NCBI GenBank assembly: GCA_016218705.1
Contig: JACRDC010000083.1
Span: forward strand, 54,620 to 118,619
Source of the DNA: Desulfarculus sp.
GTDB lineage: Bacteria > Desulfobacterota > Desulfarculia > Desulfarculales > Desulfarculaceae
DNA: 64,000 bases
Direction: 5' to 3'
This document shows positions 46,415-55,747 of this stretch, one piece after another. Within the stretch, counting starts at the first letter, position 1. Each line of letters begins with the position of its first letter. A program made the position numbers and the translations under genes. The notes under the pieces are model-generated. The model did not search any database, had not been told where the DNA came from, and saw nothing but the letters and a program-made list of their open reading frames with translations.

Positions 46415-48661
46415 CTAGGTGCCCTTTGTCTTCTGAAAAGCGGCCAGGGCGGTGAGATTTAGAAGGGTCAACAGCCCCAGACAGGCCCCGAAGCCCAGGC
46501 TGGGCACCAGAAGTAGGGGCCAAAAGGCACCCAGCACCCCGCCGGCCAGGTCCAGGCCGTAGAGCCCTCCGCCCAGGCGGGCCAGGCGGGCCGGGCCGGT
46601 GGCCAGTAGGCGCCCGGCCCGGCCGGCCAGGGCGAAGTAAGCCCCGGTCAGGGCGCCGTCCAGGGCGGCCAGGGCCAGCACCAGCACCTGGTAGCCCTTG
46701 CCCGGCGCGCCCAAGAGCGACAGCCAGTGGGCTACCCCCAGGGTGGCCAGGCAGCCCAGGGCCAGGGTCCAGTGCCCCAGGCCCAGCCAGGCCGAGGGCC
46801 GGGCCAGGGCCTCCAGGCGGGGGCCGGCCCAGAGCGCCGCTCCGCCCATGCCCAGCATGAAGGAGCCCAAGAGCAGGGCCAAGCCCAGATACAGCGAGCC
46901 GAAGGCCGACTGCCAGGCCATGGTCAACAGCAGGGACCAGGCCGTGGAGGTGCAGCCGGCCACCAGCAACCCCCAACCCAGGCTTAGGCGGGCCCGACCC
47001 ACGGTGGCCTTCCCACGGCGGGCACGCCAGGCCAGGAGCGCCCCCAGGGCCAGGAGCGGCAGGCCCAGGTGCCAGGCGCGCAGGCCGGCCAGGGCCTCGG
47101 CCAGGGCGCTACGTCCGCCCAGTTGCACCCCCCAGAGATGGGGGTCGTGCAAGAGGGCCAGGGGATGCAGGTCGCGGTTGGGCCGGTGGGGGCCGGTCAG
47201 CTCCAGGGTCTCCAGGAATTGGCGCCGGCGCCAGGGGTCCAGGCCCTGGTCCAGGAGGTCATCGCGCACGGCGTGGACCTGGGGCCAGTCCCGCTGGGCC
47301 AGGCGCTCCCGCCAAAGGGCCGGGTCCTCGCTCAGGGTTCCCTCCTGCTTGGCGCAGAACAACAACAGCTCAGGCCCCCAGAAGGGCAGCACCTGGGCGA
47401 AGGAGGCGCGGGCCGCCGCCAGCAGGCTGCCCATCTGGCGGGCCTGCAAACGCCCCAGGCCCTCGCCCGGGCCGGCCAGCGCCAGCACCGCCACGCCCTG
47501 GGGGGTGAGGGCGCGCTGCAGGGCGGCCAGCCCCTCCTGGGAGTAAAAGCGGTTGAGCTGCACCGTGGCCGGCGGGGGAAGGTCCAGCACCACCAAATCA
47601 AAGCGCCCCTTGGCCCGTTGCAGGAACAGCCGGCCGTCGCCGTGCACCACTTGCAGGTTGTCGGGCCCCGCGCCTGGGGTGGCATGGGCGCTCACGAAGT
47701 CCAAGAGCCAGGGGTCGGGCTCCACCGCCGTGACCCGCACCTGGCTGGAACTGGCCATCTGCATTGCCGCGCCCTGGGCCGCGCCGCCTATGAACAAAGC
47801 CTGCCGGGCCTGGGGCAGGGCCAACAGCGGCAGCAGGCCCAGACGCTCGCGGCGCTGGCTCTCGGGCCAGGAAAGGAACCACAGGCCGCTGGCGTGGAAG
47901 TCGGTCTGGCCGGCCTGGCGGGTGGCCATGAGCTGGGCGTAGGGCGTCTCGGCCAGGGCCACCATGGCCCGCCCCGGCCACTGGGCCTGGCGCAGGACGC
48001 GGTCCCAGGTGCCGGCCTGAACAAGGCCCGAGGCCAGCAGCAGCGCCCAGGCCAAGGCCAGCCAGCGTCCCGGCAGCGGGGAGACGGCCACGGCCACCCC
48101 GGCGGCCAGCAAGGCGGCCAAGAGCAGGATCATCAGGGGAGAGCAGGCGGGCACCAGAAGGGTGGCAAACAGCGCCCCGGCCAGGGCGGCTCCCAGGGCC
48201 TCCAGGCCGTAGACCCGGGCCAAGACGCCGCTGGGGGCGGACTCCGTGGACGGGACCACGGCCAGGAGCAGGGGAAAGGCCGCCCCGGCGGCCAGGCCGG
48301 CGGGCGCGAGCGCCAAAAGGCACGACAGCAGGGCGCGCCCCAGGCCGGCGGCCTCGCCGGGGTCGAAGCCCAGGATGACCGGCGCCAGGCGGGCCAGGAC
48401 CAGGCCCAGCAGCCCGCCCACCCCCGCCACCAGCAAGGCCGGCAGCGGCGAAACGGGCGCCAGGGGCAGGCGCGAGGCCAAAAGGCTGCCCAGGGCGCTG
48501 AGGCACAGCCAGCCGGCCAGGCTTAAGGCCAGGCTGAGCTCGTTGCCGCCGGCCAGCACCAACAGCTCGCGCAGGAGCACCACCTGGTTGAGGCCGGCCG
48601 TTAGCCCCAGGGCGCCAGCCGCCCAGGCCAGGCGGGGCTGGGCGGCGGCTGGCCGGGGCAT
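46415..48661 (-). CDS. Membrane-embedded spermidine-synthase-like protein
   Basis: Protein of 748 residues. About eight membrane helices (residues 1-240) precede a soluble aminopropyltransferase/methyltransferase-like domain at about 280-480 (LFIGGAAQGAAMQM, VTAVEPDPWLLDFV, VVHGDGRLFLQRAKGRFDLVVLDLP). Further helices follow (about 530-740). The nucleotide motif is GGAAQG instead of the usual GGGDG, so classical spermidine synthesis is doubtful. Such fused proteins are common in Desulfobacterota and their reaction is not established. Its ATG lies near the stop of the helicase gene. Confidence 0.78.
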   Translation of the reverse strand: MPRPAAAQPRLAWAAGALGLTAGLNQVVLLRELLVLAGGNELSLALSLAGWLCLSALGSLLASRLPLAPVSPLPALLVAGVGGLLGLVLARLAPVILGFDPGEAAGLGRALLSCLLALAPAGLAAGAAFPLLLAVVPSTESAPSGVLARVYGLEALGAALAGALFATLLVPACSPLMILLLAALLAAGVAVAVSPLPGRWLALAWALLLASGLVQAGTWDRVLRQAQWPGRAMVALAETPYAQLMATRQAGQTDFHASGLWFLSWPESQRRERLGLLPLLALPQARQALFIGGAAQGAAMQMASSSQVRVTAVEPDPWLLDFVSAHATPGAGPDNLQVVHGDGRLFLQRAKGRFDLVVLDLPPPATVQLNRFYSQEGLAALQRALTPQGVAVLALAGPGEGLGRLQARQMGSLLAAARASFAQVLPFWGPELLLFCAKQEGTLSEDPALWRERLAQRDWPQVHAVRDDLLDQGLDPWRRRQFLETLELTGPHRPNRDLHPLALLHDPHLWGVQLGGRSALAEALAGLRAWHLGLPLLALGALLAWRARRGKATVGRARLSLGWGLLVAGCTSTAWSLLLTMAWQSAFGSLYLGLALLLGSFMLGMGGAALWAGPRLEALARPSAWLGLGHWTLALGCLATLGVAHWLSLLGAPGKGYQVLVLALAALDGALTGAYFALAGRAGRLLATGPARLARLGGGLYGLDLAGGVLGAFWPLLLVPSLGFGACLGLLTLLNLTALAAFQKTKGT

Positions 48662-48675
48662 TTAGCTGTTGCTCC

Positions 48676-50256
48676 CTAGGATTGGGCGGGGTCGGCCGGA
48701 GGGGCGGCCTGGGGCTGGTCCGAGCCGGGTTGATCAGGCTTGGGACGCCGGGGCCGGCGGTGCCGGCGCTTCTTGGCCGCTGGAGCCCCCTCGGCGGTGG
48801 ACGCCGGCTGCGAGGCCGGCGCGCCGGCCGTCTCGCCCGGGGGCGTGGCCTGGGGCTCTCCGCCCGGGCCAGCCGGCTCGCTCGCCTGACGCGGCCGGCG
48901 CGGGCGCTCGGCCGGCCGGTCAGCCTGACGCTCACCCCGGCGCTCGCCACGGCGGTCACCCCGGCGTTCGCCGCGGCGCTCTCCGTAACGCTCCGGCCCG
49001 GGCTCGCGGCGGCGGGGGCGGTAGACCGGGGCCTGGTCGGACAAGAAGCAGGAGTCGTCGGCCCAGGCCACGGGTATCTTGGCCCCCAGGTACTGCTCCA
49101 CGAAGGGCAGGTGGGTGGCGTACTCGTCGCAGCACAGGGTGATGGCCTTGCCCACGGCCCCGGCCCGGGCCGTGCGCCCCACCCGGTGCACGTAGTCCTC
49201 GGGGTCGGCGGGCACGTCGAAGTTGATGACGTGGCTGACGTCCTCCACGTGCAGGCCGCGGGCGGCCACGTTGGTGGCCACCAGGATCTTGAGCTCGTCG
49301 TTCTTGAAGCGCTCCATCAGGCTCAGGCGCTTGCGCTGGTCCAAGGAGCCGGAGATGCCCTCGGCGGGCAGGCCGTTTTCCTGCAGCTTGAAGGTCAGCC
49401 AGTCCACGGCGTAGCGGGTGTTGGTGAAGATCATCACCCGCGTCCAGGTCTCGCGCTTGAGCAGACCCAGCAGCAGGTTGAGCTTCTCCTTCTTGGAGCA
49501 ATGGTAGAGCTCCTGGGTGACCTGCTCCACGGTGCGCTGGTCCCGGGCCACCGCCAACTCGGCCGGCAGGTTCATGTACTCGTAGGTCAGCTCCATGACC
49601 CGGTAGTTGAGGGTGGCCGAGAAAAGCATGGACTGGCGCTGGTCATAGTTGGGCAGGCGCCGCAAAATCCAGCGCAGGTCGGCCACGAAGCCCATGTCGA
49701 ACAGGCGGTCGGCCTCGTCTATGACCAAGAAGCGCAGGCCCTTGGGGTCCAGCACCCGCTGCTTCATGTAGTCAATCAGCCGGCCCGGCGTGCCCACGAT
49801 GATGTCCACGCCCTCGCGCAGGGCCTTGGCCTGCTTGCCGTAGTCCACCCCTCCGAAGATGGCCACGATGTTCAGTTCCGTGTGACGGCCGATGGCCTGG
49901 GCGTCGTCGTGGATCTGCACGGCCAGCTCGCGGGTGGGGGCGATGATCAGGCAGGAGGGCACGCCTGGGCGGCGCCCCTCGTCGCGCAGGATGTGGCTCA
50001 TGATGGGCACCAGAAAGGCGGCCGTCTTGCCGGTGCCGGTCTGGGCCTGGCCGGCGATGTCGCGGCCAGCCAGCCCCAGGGGAATGGCCATCTCCTGGAT
50101 GGGCGTGCATTGAAAATAGCCGGAGTCGTGCAGGCCCCGCAGCAGGGGCTCGGGCAGGTCGAACTCGGCGAAGGATTTTCCGCTGGCCAGGGGCGCAGGC
50201 GCGCTTTCGGTGGGCGGCGGGGTCGGGCTTACAATATTGTCATTCATATGGACCAA
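48676..50256 (-). CDS. DEAD-box RNA helicase (RhlB/RhlE type)
   Basis: Protein of 526 residues. The Q motif ([26 protein letters not shown]), Walker A ([11 protein letters not shown]), DEAD box ([13 protein letters not shown]), SAT and [10 protein letters not shown] are all intact. The C-terminal 120 residues are low complexity: a run of [16 protein letters not shown]-type repeats, a Pro/Ala segment, then [13 protein letters not shown]. This basic tail probably binds RNA. It would remodel mRNA or ribosomal precursors. The family member (RhlB versus RhlE) cannot be fixed from sequence by eye. Confidence 0.92.
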   Translation of the reverse strand: MVHMNDNIVSPTPPPTESAPAPLASGKSFAEFDLPEPLLRGLHDSGYFQCTPIQEMAIPLGLAGRDIAGQAQTGTGKTAAFLVPIMSHILRDEGRRPGVPSCLIIAPTRELAVQIHDDAQAIGRHTELNIVAIFGGVDYGKQAKALREGVDIIVGTPGRLIDYMKQRVLDPKGLRFLVIDEADRLFDMGFVADLRWILRRLPNYDQRQSMLFSATLNYRVMELTYEYMNLPAELAVARDQRTVEQVTQELYHCSKKEKLNLLLGLLKRETWTRVMIFTNTRYAVDWLTFKLQENGLPAEGISGSLDQRKRLSLMERFKNDELKILVATNVAARGLHVEDVSHVINFDVPADPEDYVHRVGRTARAGAVGKAITLCCDEYATHLPFVEQYLGAKIPVAWADDSCFLSDQAPVYRPRRREPGPERYGERRGERRGDRRGERRGERQADRPAERPRRPRQASEPAGPGGEPQATPPGETAGAPASQPASTAEGAPAAKKRRHRRPRRPKPDQPGSDQPQAAPPADPAQS

Positions 50257-50294
50257 CTATACCGCCCCGCCGCCAACCCGGCAACCACCGCCGG

Positions 50295-50732
50295 CTAGCG
50301 CAGGCGGGACTCCTTTTGGGAGCTGGGGGCCCGGCGCACCTTGCACAGCTCACCGCCCAGGCAATCAAAGGCCGGCGAGGTGTAGACCAGGGCGCCGTCC
50401 ATGAAGTAGACCCAGTGGGCGTCGGCCTTGGCATGGGTCCAGGCGATCTCGGCCAGGCCCAGGGTGGCCACGCCGGTCACGAAGCGGGGGATGGCCTCGC
50501 TGGGGCAGGTGGGTGTGTCGGGCACCATCTGATACTGCCAGACCTCGTAGTCGGCGTCGTGACCCTTGAAGCGCACGTAGTCCACCCGCTCGGGCTGGCC
50601 GATGGTGCGGCTCACCTGGGGCTTGCTCATGCCCACCTGCAGCTTGGCGAACTGGTCCTTGGAGGAGGCCACGCAACCGGTGGCCAAGAGCAATCCCGAG
50701 ATCAAGACGGCGGCAAGCAATTTCCTAGACAT
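50295..50732 (-). CDS. Outer-membrane lipoprotein, BamE/SmpA-like
   Basis: Protein of 145 residues with a lipoprotein signal peptide (MSRKLLAAVLISGLLLATGC; lipobox LATGC). A following segment, FAKLQVGMSKPQVSRTIGQPERV, resembles the SmpA/OmlA/BamE start, in which a repeating GMSK-xxV..xxG-P pattern is common. The rest contains YEVWQYQM and WVYFMDGALVY. Four further cysteines, among them CPSE and CLGGELC, are unusual for this family. It overlaps xdhC by 8 bases, which may reflect gene packing only. Confidence 0.75.
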   Translation of the reverse strand: MSRKLLAAVLISGLLLATGCVASSKDQFAKLQVGMSKPQVSRTIGQPERVDYVRFKGHDADYEVWQYQMVPDTPTCPSEAIPRFVTGVATLGLAEIAWTHAKADAHWVYFMDGALVYTSPAFDCLGGELCKVRRAPSSQKESRLR

Positions 50733-51864
50733 GTCCCAAGCTCCTTGACAATGGTTCCACGCGGCCGGCGGCTGTTCCGCGCTGCCCCGACAGCGCCGCC
50801 CGCACCTTGATGAGTTCAGCCACGATGCTAATGGCTATTTCCTCCGGCGTCTCGGCGCCGATGTCCAGCCCGATGGGCGAGTGCACGGCGGCCAAGCGCT
50901 CCGGGCCGAAGCCTTCCTCCTCCAGGGCCTGGTAGATCAACTGGCGCTTGCGGCGCGAGCCGATCATGCCCACGTAGGCCGCCGGCAGGCCCAGGGCCTG
51001 GGCCAGGACCTCCTTATCGTGCAGGTGCCCCCGGGTGACGATCACCACATAGGACTGGGGGCCGATGTCCAGCCCCTGAAAGACCCCGGCGAAGCCGCGC
51101 ACCAGCACGTGATCGGCCATGGCGAAGCGGCGGGCGTCGGCGAATTCCGGGCGGTCGTCAATCACCACCAGATCGAAGCCGGCCAGCTTCACCAGGGGGG
51201 CCAGGCACAACGAGATGTGCCCACCTCCACATATATATACCACCGGTTGCACGATTATGGGCTCAAGAAAATAATTTTCCCGCCCGCCGGCCACGCTGCC
51301 CGCCCAGAGCCAGGGCCGGCCCTTGGGGAACATACCATCAATGTTGCTTAGCAATTCACCTGGGGGCCGCCAATGGCCGTCCTTGGGGGGCCACAAAAGC
51401 CCGCCGCCTTGCCACAGAAAGCGGCGCCCGGCCAGGCCGGAGAGCGGCCCCGGGCTGAGCCGGGTGGCCATGAGCGCGCCGCCACCGCCGGCCGTGGCCT
51501 GGCGGGCCGCCGCGGCGGCCAGGCCCCAGAACTCCAGGGCGCCGGGGTCGGCGGGAGTCTGGGGCTCCAGGTACACCTGTAACTGGCCGCCGCAGATCAT
51601 CTGGCTTTGGGCGGCATCCTGGCCGCTCAGGTGAAACTCCAGGAACTGGGCGCGCCCGTGGCCCAGGGCCTGGCCGGCGGCCTCCATGACCTGGGCCTCC
51701 AAAAGCCCGCCACCGATGGTGCCCCAGATGCCGCCGTCCTCCAGCACCAGAAAGCTGGTGCCCACCGAGCGCGGCGCCGAGCCCATCTGTCCCACGATGG
51801 TGGCCAGGCACAGGCGCCGGCCCGCGGCCAACTCCTGTTGTATTTTGCTGAATAAATCCTGCAT
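50725..51864 (-). CDS. xdhC: XdhC/CoxI-family molybdoenzyme maturation factor
   Basis: Protein of 379 residues. The N-terminal XdhC domain (LATIVGQMGSAPRSVGTSFLVLEDGGIWGTIGGG) binds molybdenum cofactor in relatives, and the C-terminal Rossmann-like XdhC_C domain has PVVYICGGGHISLCLAPL, VIDDRPEFAD and YVGMIGSRRKRQLI. These proteins sulfurate and insert the cofactor into xanthine-dehydrogenase-type enzymes. No such enzyme or cofactor gene is present in the window, so the partner must be elsewhere. Confidence 0.88.
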   Translation of the reverse strand: MQDLFSKIQQELAAGRRLCLATIVGQMGSAPRSVGTSFLVLEDGGIWGTIGGGLLEAQVMEAAGQALGHGRAQFLEFHLSGQDAAQSQMICGGQLQVYLEPQTPADPGALEFWGLAAAAARQATAGGGGALMATRLSPGPLSGLAGRRFLWQGGGLLWPPKDGHWRPPGELLSNIDGMFPKGRPWLWAGSVAGGRENYFLEPIIVQPVVYICGGGHISLCLAPLVKLAGFDLVVIDDRPEFADARRFAMADHVLVRGFAGVFQGLDIGPQSYVVIVTRGHLHDKEVLAQALGLPAAYVGMIGSRRKRQLIYQALEEEGFGPERLAAVHSPIGLDIGAETPEEIAISIVAELIKVRAALSGQRGTAAGRVEPLSRSLGHV

Positions 51865-51916
51865 GCCGGCAGTTATACCCCCGGCGCCGCCCTGGCGCCA
51901 GGGTGGGAAGGGGCCT

Positions 51917-52381
51917 TTAGACCTGGGCCTGGGTGGGGCGGGAGCGCACCACCATCACCGAGCAGGGGCAGCGTCGCACGGCCTTGGCGGCCACGGAGCC
52001 GAAAAAGACCTCGGCCAGGCCCGAGAGCCCCGTGGCCCCCACCACCAAGAGGTCCACCCCGCGCTGGCCCACCAGGTTGATGAGCTCCCGGCTGGGGTCG
52101 CCCTCCAGGACCACGGCCTCGGCCCTGAGACCCTGGGCCTGGTCCAGATAGCGGGTCTGAATCTCGCGCTGGGCCGAGTCGCTTAGGTCCTGACGCAGTT
52201 GCATGGTCATCTGGCTGACCGTCAGGTCGTCCAGCAGCGGACTGGGAGTTATAAGGGGCGGTATGACGTGCGCCACCAACAGCCTGGCGCCGGTCTGGCG
52301 GGCCAGGTCCAGGGCGGTGTCAAAGGCGGCCAAGGCCCCGGGCGAAAAGTCGGTGGCCACGGCGATGAGCTTGTAGTCCAT
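51917..52381 (-). CDS. Universal stress protein (UspA family)
   Basis: Protein of 154 residues with a single Usp domain. It starts MDYKLIAVATDFSPGALAAF. The ATP-binding loop is VVGATGLSGLAEVFFGSVAAKAV and SVMVVR, with the G-x2-G-x9-G pattern. It is a cytoplasmic nucleotide-binding protein induced by stress in many bacteria. It sits between xdhC and mlaD on the same strand, with 40 to 50 base gaps. Confidence 0.92.
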   Translation of the reverse strand: MDYKLIAVATDFSPGALAAFDTALDLARQTGARLLVAHVIPPLITPSPLLDDLTVSQMTMQLRQDLSDSAQREIQTRYLDQAQGLRAEAVVLEGDPSRELINLVGQRGVDLLVVGATGLSGLAEVFFGSVAAKAVRRCPCSVMVVRSRPTQAQV

Positions 52382-52421
52382 GGGCCTCTCCCCCTGGGGT
52401 CCGCGCCCGCGCCCCGCCGCC

Positions 52422-53924
52422 CTAGGGCTTGGGCGCGTTGGTCAGCAGGAACTTGAGGTCGTCGTCGTAAAAGGTCAGACCGGCGCCGGCGAAGAAGGTG
52501 GCGTGGTCGTCCTCGCTGATGAAGTCGTCCACGCCGGCGGTGACGTAGAAGTACTTCCAGAACTTGTAGTCAGCCGCCGCCTTGAGGTGGGGCCGGGTGT
52601 CCACCCGGAAGTCGTTGGCCTCGAAGGTAAGCGTAAGCTGGTCCTTGAACAGGTGGTAGTCCAGGCCCAGGCCGCCCTTGCTGGCCAACAGGCCGCCGCG
52701 CAGGGTCAGGTCGTACCAGCGCTTGCCGATCTGGGCGTTGAACTTCAGATCGTCCTTGTCAATGGTGGTGGTCTTGACCTTGGTCTGGCTGCTGGTGCCG
52801 TTGGCGTAGGTGGTGGTGGTGTATTCCTTGTCGGTGCGCTTGCCCACCGGGTCGTCCACGATGCCCACCAGGTAGAACTTGTCGGCCTTGGGTTGCAGGC
52901 GCAGGTTCAGGGTGCTTTTGAGGGCCGATTCGCGGAACAGGTACTCGCCCCGGTAGTCCACGTACACCCGCCAGGCGTCGGCGCGGGAGAGGTAGTCGTT
53001 GATGCCGGTGAGGGCGTCGTCAATCTTGGTGACCGTGGTGTCGTCGTTTACCAGGCGGCCGATGGTGCCCTTGCCGTCCTCGATGCGCTTGGAGATTTCC
53101 TTGAGGGAGGACAGGGTGGAGTTGAGGTCGTCCACGGTGCGGCGCTCGTTGACCAGGGCGCCCACTGAGCCCTCGCCGCGGTCTATCTTCTCCACCACCG
53201 AGGTCAGCCCGGTGATGGTGCGGCTGAGCTGGCCGCTTATCTGCGAGAAGTTCTTGATGGTCTGGTCCAGGGCCTGCTTGTTGTCGCGGCTGAGCTGGCT
53301 AAGGTCGCCGCTGAACTGGTCCAGGTTGGCCACCACCCGGTTGAGCCGGTCCTGGTTGTCGGCCACCACCACCTTGAGGGCCGCCGTGAGCTCGCGAATG
53401 TTGTACAGGGACTCCTTGATGTTCTGCTGGCTCTCGGGCGAGGCCAGGCTCACGCGCAAGCTGGCGGTGATGTCCTTCAAGTCGTCGGCGATGTAGCCGA
53501 TCTTGGCCATGACCTGGTCCAGGTCGGTGGGCACCTTGGCCTTGGCCACCTCGTCGCCGGGCTTGAGCAGGGGCGCGCCGGGGCTGCCGGCGTCAATGGC
53601 CACGTATTTGTCGCCCAGGACGCCCCGGGTGCGGATCAGCACCACGCTGTCGGCGGGCAGCTTGACGTCGGGATGGACACGCAGGGTCAGGCGGGCGCGG
53701 CCCTGGTCCAGCTCGATGCGCTCCACGGTGCCGATCTGGATGCCGGCCATCTCCACGGGGGCGTTCCTCTTGAGCCCGGTGGCGCTATCGAAGGTGCCCC
53801 AGACCTCGTAGCCCTTGGGCTCGCCGAATTGTACCTTGCCCAGGCGCAGGGTCATGTAGGCCAGGATGGCCAGGGCCACCATGACGAAGACCCCCACCTT
53901 GGCTTCCGTGGAAAAACCGGCCAT
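52422..53924 (-). CDS. mlaD: MlaD-like MCE lipid-transport protein with long C-terminal domain
   Basis: Protein of 500 residues. One N-terminal membrane helix (VGVFVMVALAILAYMTL) is followed by an MCE domain (about 38-120, YEVWGTFDSATGLKRNAPVEMAGIQIGTV). A long helical segment (about 135-300) holds repeated heptad-like phrases, e.g. RLNRVVANLDQFSGDLSQL. The C-terminal 200 residues are rich in beta strands of outer-membrane-like character (YVDYRGEYLFRESALKSTLNL, KRWYDLTLRGGLLASKGG). This is longer than E. coli MlaD (about 180 residues). It transports lipids between membranes with the MlaE/MlaF pump encoded just upstream. Confidence 0.88.
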   Translation of the reverse strand: MAGFSTEAKVGVFVMVALAILAYMTLRLGKVQFGEPKGYEVWGTFDSATGLKRNAPVEMAGIQIGTVERIELDQGRARLTLRVHPDVKLPADSVVLIRTRGVLGDKYVAIDAGSPGAPLLKPGDEVAKAKVPTDLDQVMAKIGYIADDLKDITASLRVSLASPESQQNIKESLYNIRELTAALKVVVADNQDRLNRVVANLDQFSGDLSQLSRDNKQALDQTIKNFSQISGQLSRTITGLTSVVEKIDRGEGSVGALVNERRTVDDLNSTLSSLKEISKRIEDGKGTIGRLVNDDTTVTKIDDALTGINDYLSRADAWRVYVDYRGEYLFRESALKSTLNLRLQPKADKFYLVGIVDDPVGKRTDKEYTTTTYANGTSSQTKVKTTTIDKDDLKFNAQIGKRWYDLTLRGGLLASKGGLGLDYHLFKDQLTLTFEANDFRVDTRPHLKAAADYKFWKYFYVTAGVDDFISEDDHATFFAGAGLTFYDDDLKFLLTNAPKP

Positions 53925-53980
53925 GGCTGCTCCCTACCCGTCCGTCGGCTACTCAGTATAAACCATTGGGCAACGATTAC

Positions 53981-54736
53981 TCAAAGCACCTCTATGGGCC
54001 CCTCGGCCCGGCCGTGGATGAACTGCTGCACCACCGGGTCCTGGCTGGCCCTTATCTCGTCTGGAGTGCCGCTGGCCACGATGCGCCCCTGGTAGAGCAT
54101 GGCGATGTTGTGGGCGATACGGTAGGCCCCGGCCAAATCGTGGCTTATGACCACGGCGGTGATGTTCAGGCGCTCCTGGGTATCCTTGATCAGGCGGTTG
54201 ATGGCGTCGGTCAGAAGCGGGTCCAGGCCGGTGGTGGGCTCGTCGAAGAGAATGATCTCCGGCTCCAAGGCGATGGCCCGGGCCAGGCCGGCGCGTTTGC
54301 GCATGCCGCCCGAAAGTTGGCTGGGCATCTTTACCTCGGCCCCGGTCAGCCCCACCATGGCCAGCTTCTCGGTCACCAGCTTCATGATGTCTTTTTCGTT
54401 GAGCTTGCTGTGCTCGCGCAGGGGAAAGGCCACGTTGTCGCCCACGTTCATGGAGTCGAACAGGGCCGCGTCCTGGAAAAGCATGCCAAAGCGCCGACGC
54501 GCCTGGTTCAGCTCGCGGTCGTCCAGTTGGGTGATGTCCTGGCCGGCCACCAGCACCTGGCCCTGGTCGGGCTTGATGAGCCCGATCATATGCTTGAGCA
54601 CCACGCTCTTGCCACCGCCCGAAAGGCCGATGATGACCGTGGTCCGGCCCCGGGGCACCTTGAGGGAAAGCCCGTCCAGCACCTTCTGCTTGCCGAAGGA
54701 TTTGTGGACGTCTATGAGTTCGATGATGTCGTCCAA
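53981..54736 (-). CDS. mlaF: MlaF-like ABC transporter ATPase (lipid transport)
   Basis: Protein of about 251 residues. Walker A is GLSGGGKSVVLKHMIGL, the signature is LSGGMRKRAGLARAIAL, and Walker B is EIILFDEPTTGLDP, typical of MlaF. It powers MlaE. The track ORF begins at 54808, but its first 24 codons overlap the end of mlaE and look unlike MlaF. I prefer TTG 54736 (LDDIIELIDVHKSF), with GGGAAGCGCC just upstream. The order is mlaE-mlaF-mlaD on the minus strand. No mlaB or mlaC is visible. Confidence 0.93.
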   Translation of the reverse strand: MDDIIELIDVHKSFGKQKVLDGLSLKVPRGRTTVIIGLSGGGKSVVLKHMIGLIKPDQGQVLVAGQDITQLDDRELNQARRRFGMLFQDAALFDSMNVGDNVAFPLREHSKLNEKDIMKLVTEKLAMVGLTGAEVKMPSQLSGGMRKRAGLARAIALEPEIILFDEPTTGLDPLLTDAINRLIKDTQERLNITAVVISHDLAGAYRIAHNIAMLYQGRIVASGTPDEIRASQDPVVQQFIHGRAEGPIEVL

Positions 54737-54776
54737 GGCGCTTCCCTGAAAAAATCCCGCCGCCAGCCGGTGGGGC

Positions 54777-55553
54777 CTAGAACATGATGGCCGTGAGCAC
54801 GTAGTCAAAGGCCAGGATCAAGACGCTGGCCAGCACCACGGCCTGGGTGGTGGCCCGGCCCACGCCCTCGGCGCCGCCGTGGGTGTAGAAGCCCTTGTAG
54901 CAGCCCACCAACGACAGTATCAGGCCGAAGTAGGCGGCCTTGATAAGGCCCATGGTGATGTCGGAGACCTCCACGTACTCGATGATCTTGGCCATGAAGA
55001 TGCCGGCGTTGATGCCCAACAGGTGCACGCCCACGATGTAGCCGCCCACGATGCCGATGTAGTCGGCCACTATGGTCAGAATGGGCAGCATGATGATGGC
55101 GGCCACTATGCGCGGCAGCACCAGGTACTGCACCGGGTTGACGGCCATGACGTAGAGGGCGTCCACCTGCTCGGTGACGCGCATGGTGCCCAGTTCGGCG
55201 GCCATGGCGCTGCCGGCCCGGCCGGTGACCATGAGCGCGGTGAGCACCGGCCCCAGCTCGCGGGTGAGCGCCAGGGCCACGGTGGAGCCCACCAGGCTCT
55301 CGGCGCCGAAGAGCACGAAGCCGTGATGGCTCTGCAAGGCAAACACGCCGCCGGTGAAAGCGCCGGTGAGGATCACCACGTTGATGGACTTGATGCCCAC
55401 GAACTCCATCTGCTTGAAGATCAGGCGCAGGCGCCAGGGCGGCCTGAGGAGCCACAGCCCGGCCTGCACCAGGAGCAGGAGTATCTCGCCGGCCTCCTCC
55501 AGGCCGCGCAGAAAGCTCCTGCCCAGCGATTCCATGGGGCCTATCCAGCGCAT
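54777..55553 (-). CDS. mlaE: MlaE-like ABC permease (lipid transport)
   Basis: Protein of about 258 residues with five or six membrane helices and the MlaE-family signature (GGVFALQSHHGFVLFGAESLVGSTVALALTRELGPVLTALMVTGRAGSAMAAELGTMRVTEQVDAL). I chose ATG 55553 (MRWIGPMESLGRSF), which has CAGGGAGCCGGC directly upstream, over the track start at 55637. First gene of the operon, behind a strong sigma70-like promoter. Confidence 0.94.
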   Translation of the reverse strand: MRWIGPMESLGRSFLRGLEEAGEILLLLVQAGLWLLRPPWRLRLIFKQMEFVGIKSINVVILTGAFTGGVFALQSHHGFVLFGAESLVGSTVALALTRELGPVLTALMVTGRAGSAMAAELGTMRVTEQVDALYVMAVNPVQYLVLPRIVAAIIMLPILTIVADYIGIVGGYIVGVHLLGINAGIFMAKIIEYVEVSDITMGLIKAAYFGLILSLVGCYKGFYTHGGAEGVGRATTQAVVLASVLILAFDYVLTAIMF

Positions 55554-55648
55554 GCCGGCTCCCTGAAGGTTGTCGCCGCTTGGCCCCAATGGCCGGGGCA
55601 CACAAAGGTCCGCCCCGGTGGCAAGCGCCGGGGCCAAAGGCTTATCCC

Positions 55649-55677
55649 ACTATAGTGAGCGCCGGGCAAGGCGTCAA
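55649..55677 (-). promoter_or_regulatory. Sigma70-like promoter of the mla operon
   Basis: On the minus strand TTGACG (55672-55677), a 17-base spacer and TATAGT (55649-55654, five of six) lie about 95 bases upstream of mlaE. This is one of the best promoter matches in the window. Confidence 0.65.
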
Positions 55678-55712
55678 CAACCTGTGATTTTTGGTTCATC
55701 AGGCCCTGGCGG

Positions 55713-55741
55713 TTGACGGGGCGGACGGCGGTTGCTAGGGT
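55713..55741 (+). promoter_or_regulatory. Candidate promoter of the TPP-riboswitch thiD-thiC operon
   Basis: TTGACG (55713-55718), a 17-base spacer and TAGGGT (55736-55741) lead straight into the riboswitch. The -10 element matches only three of six positions, but its position right before the aptamer supports it. Confidence 0.5.
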
Positions 55742-55747
55742 TAGGCA

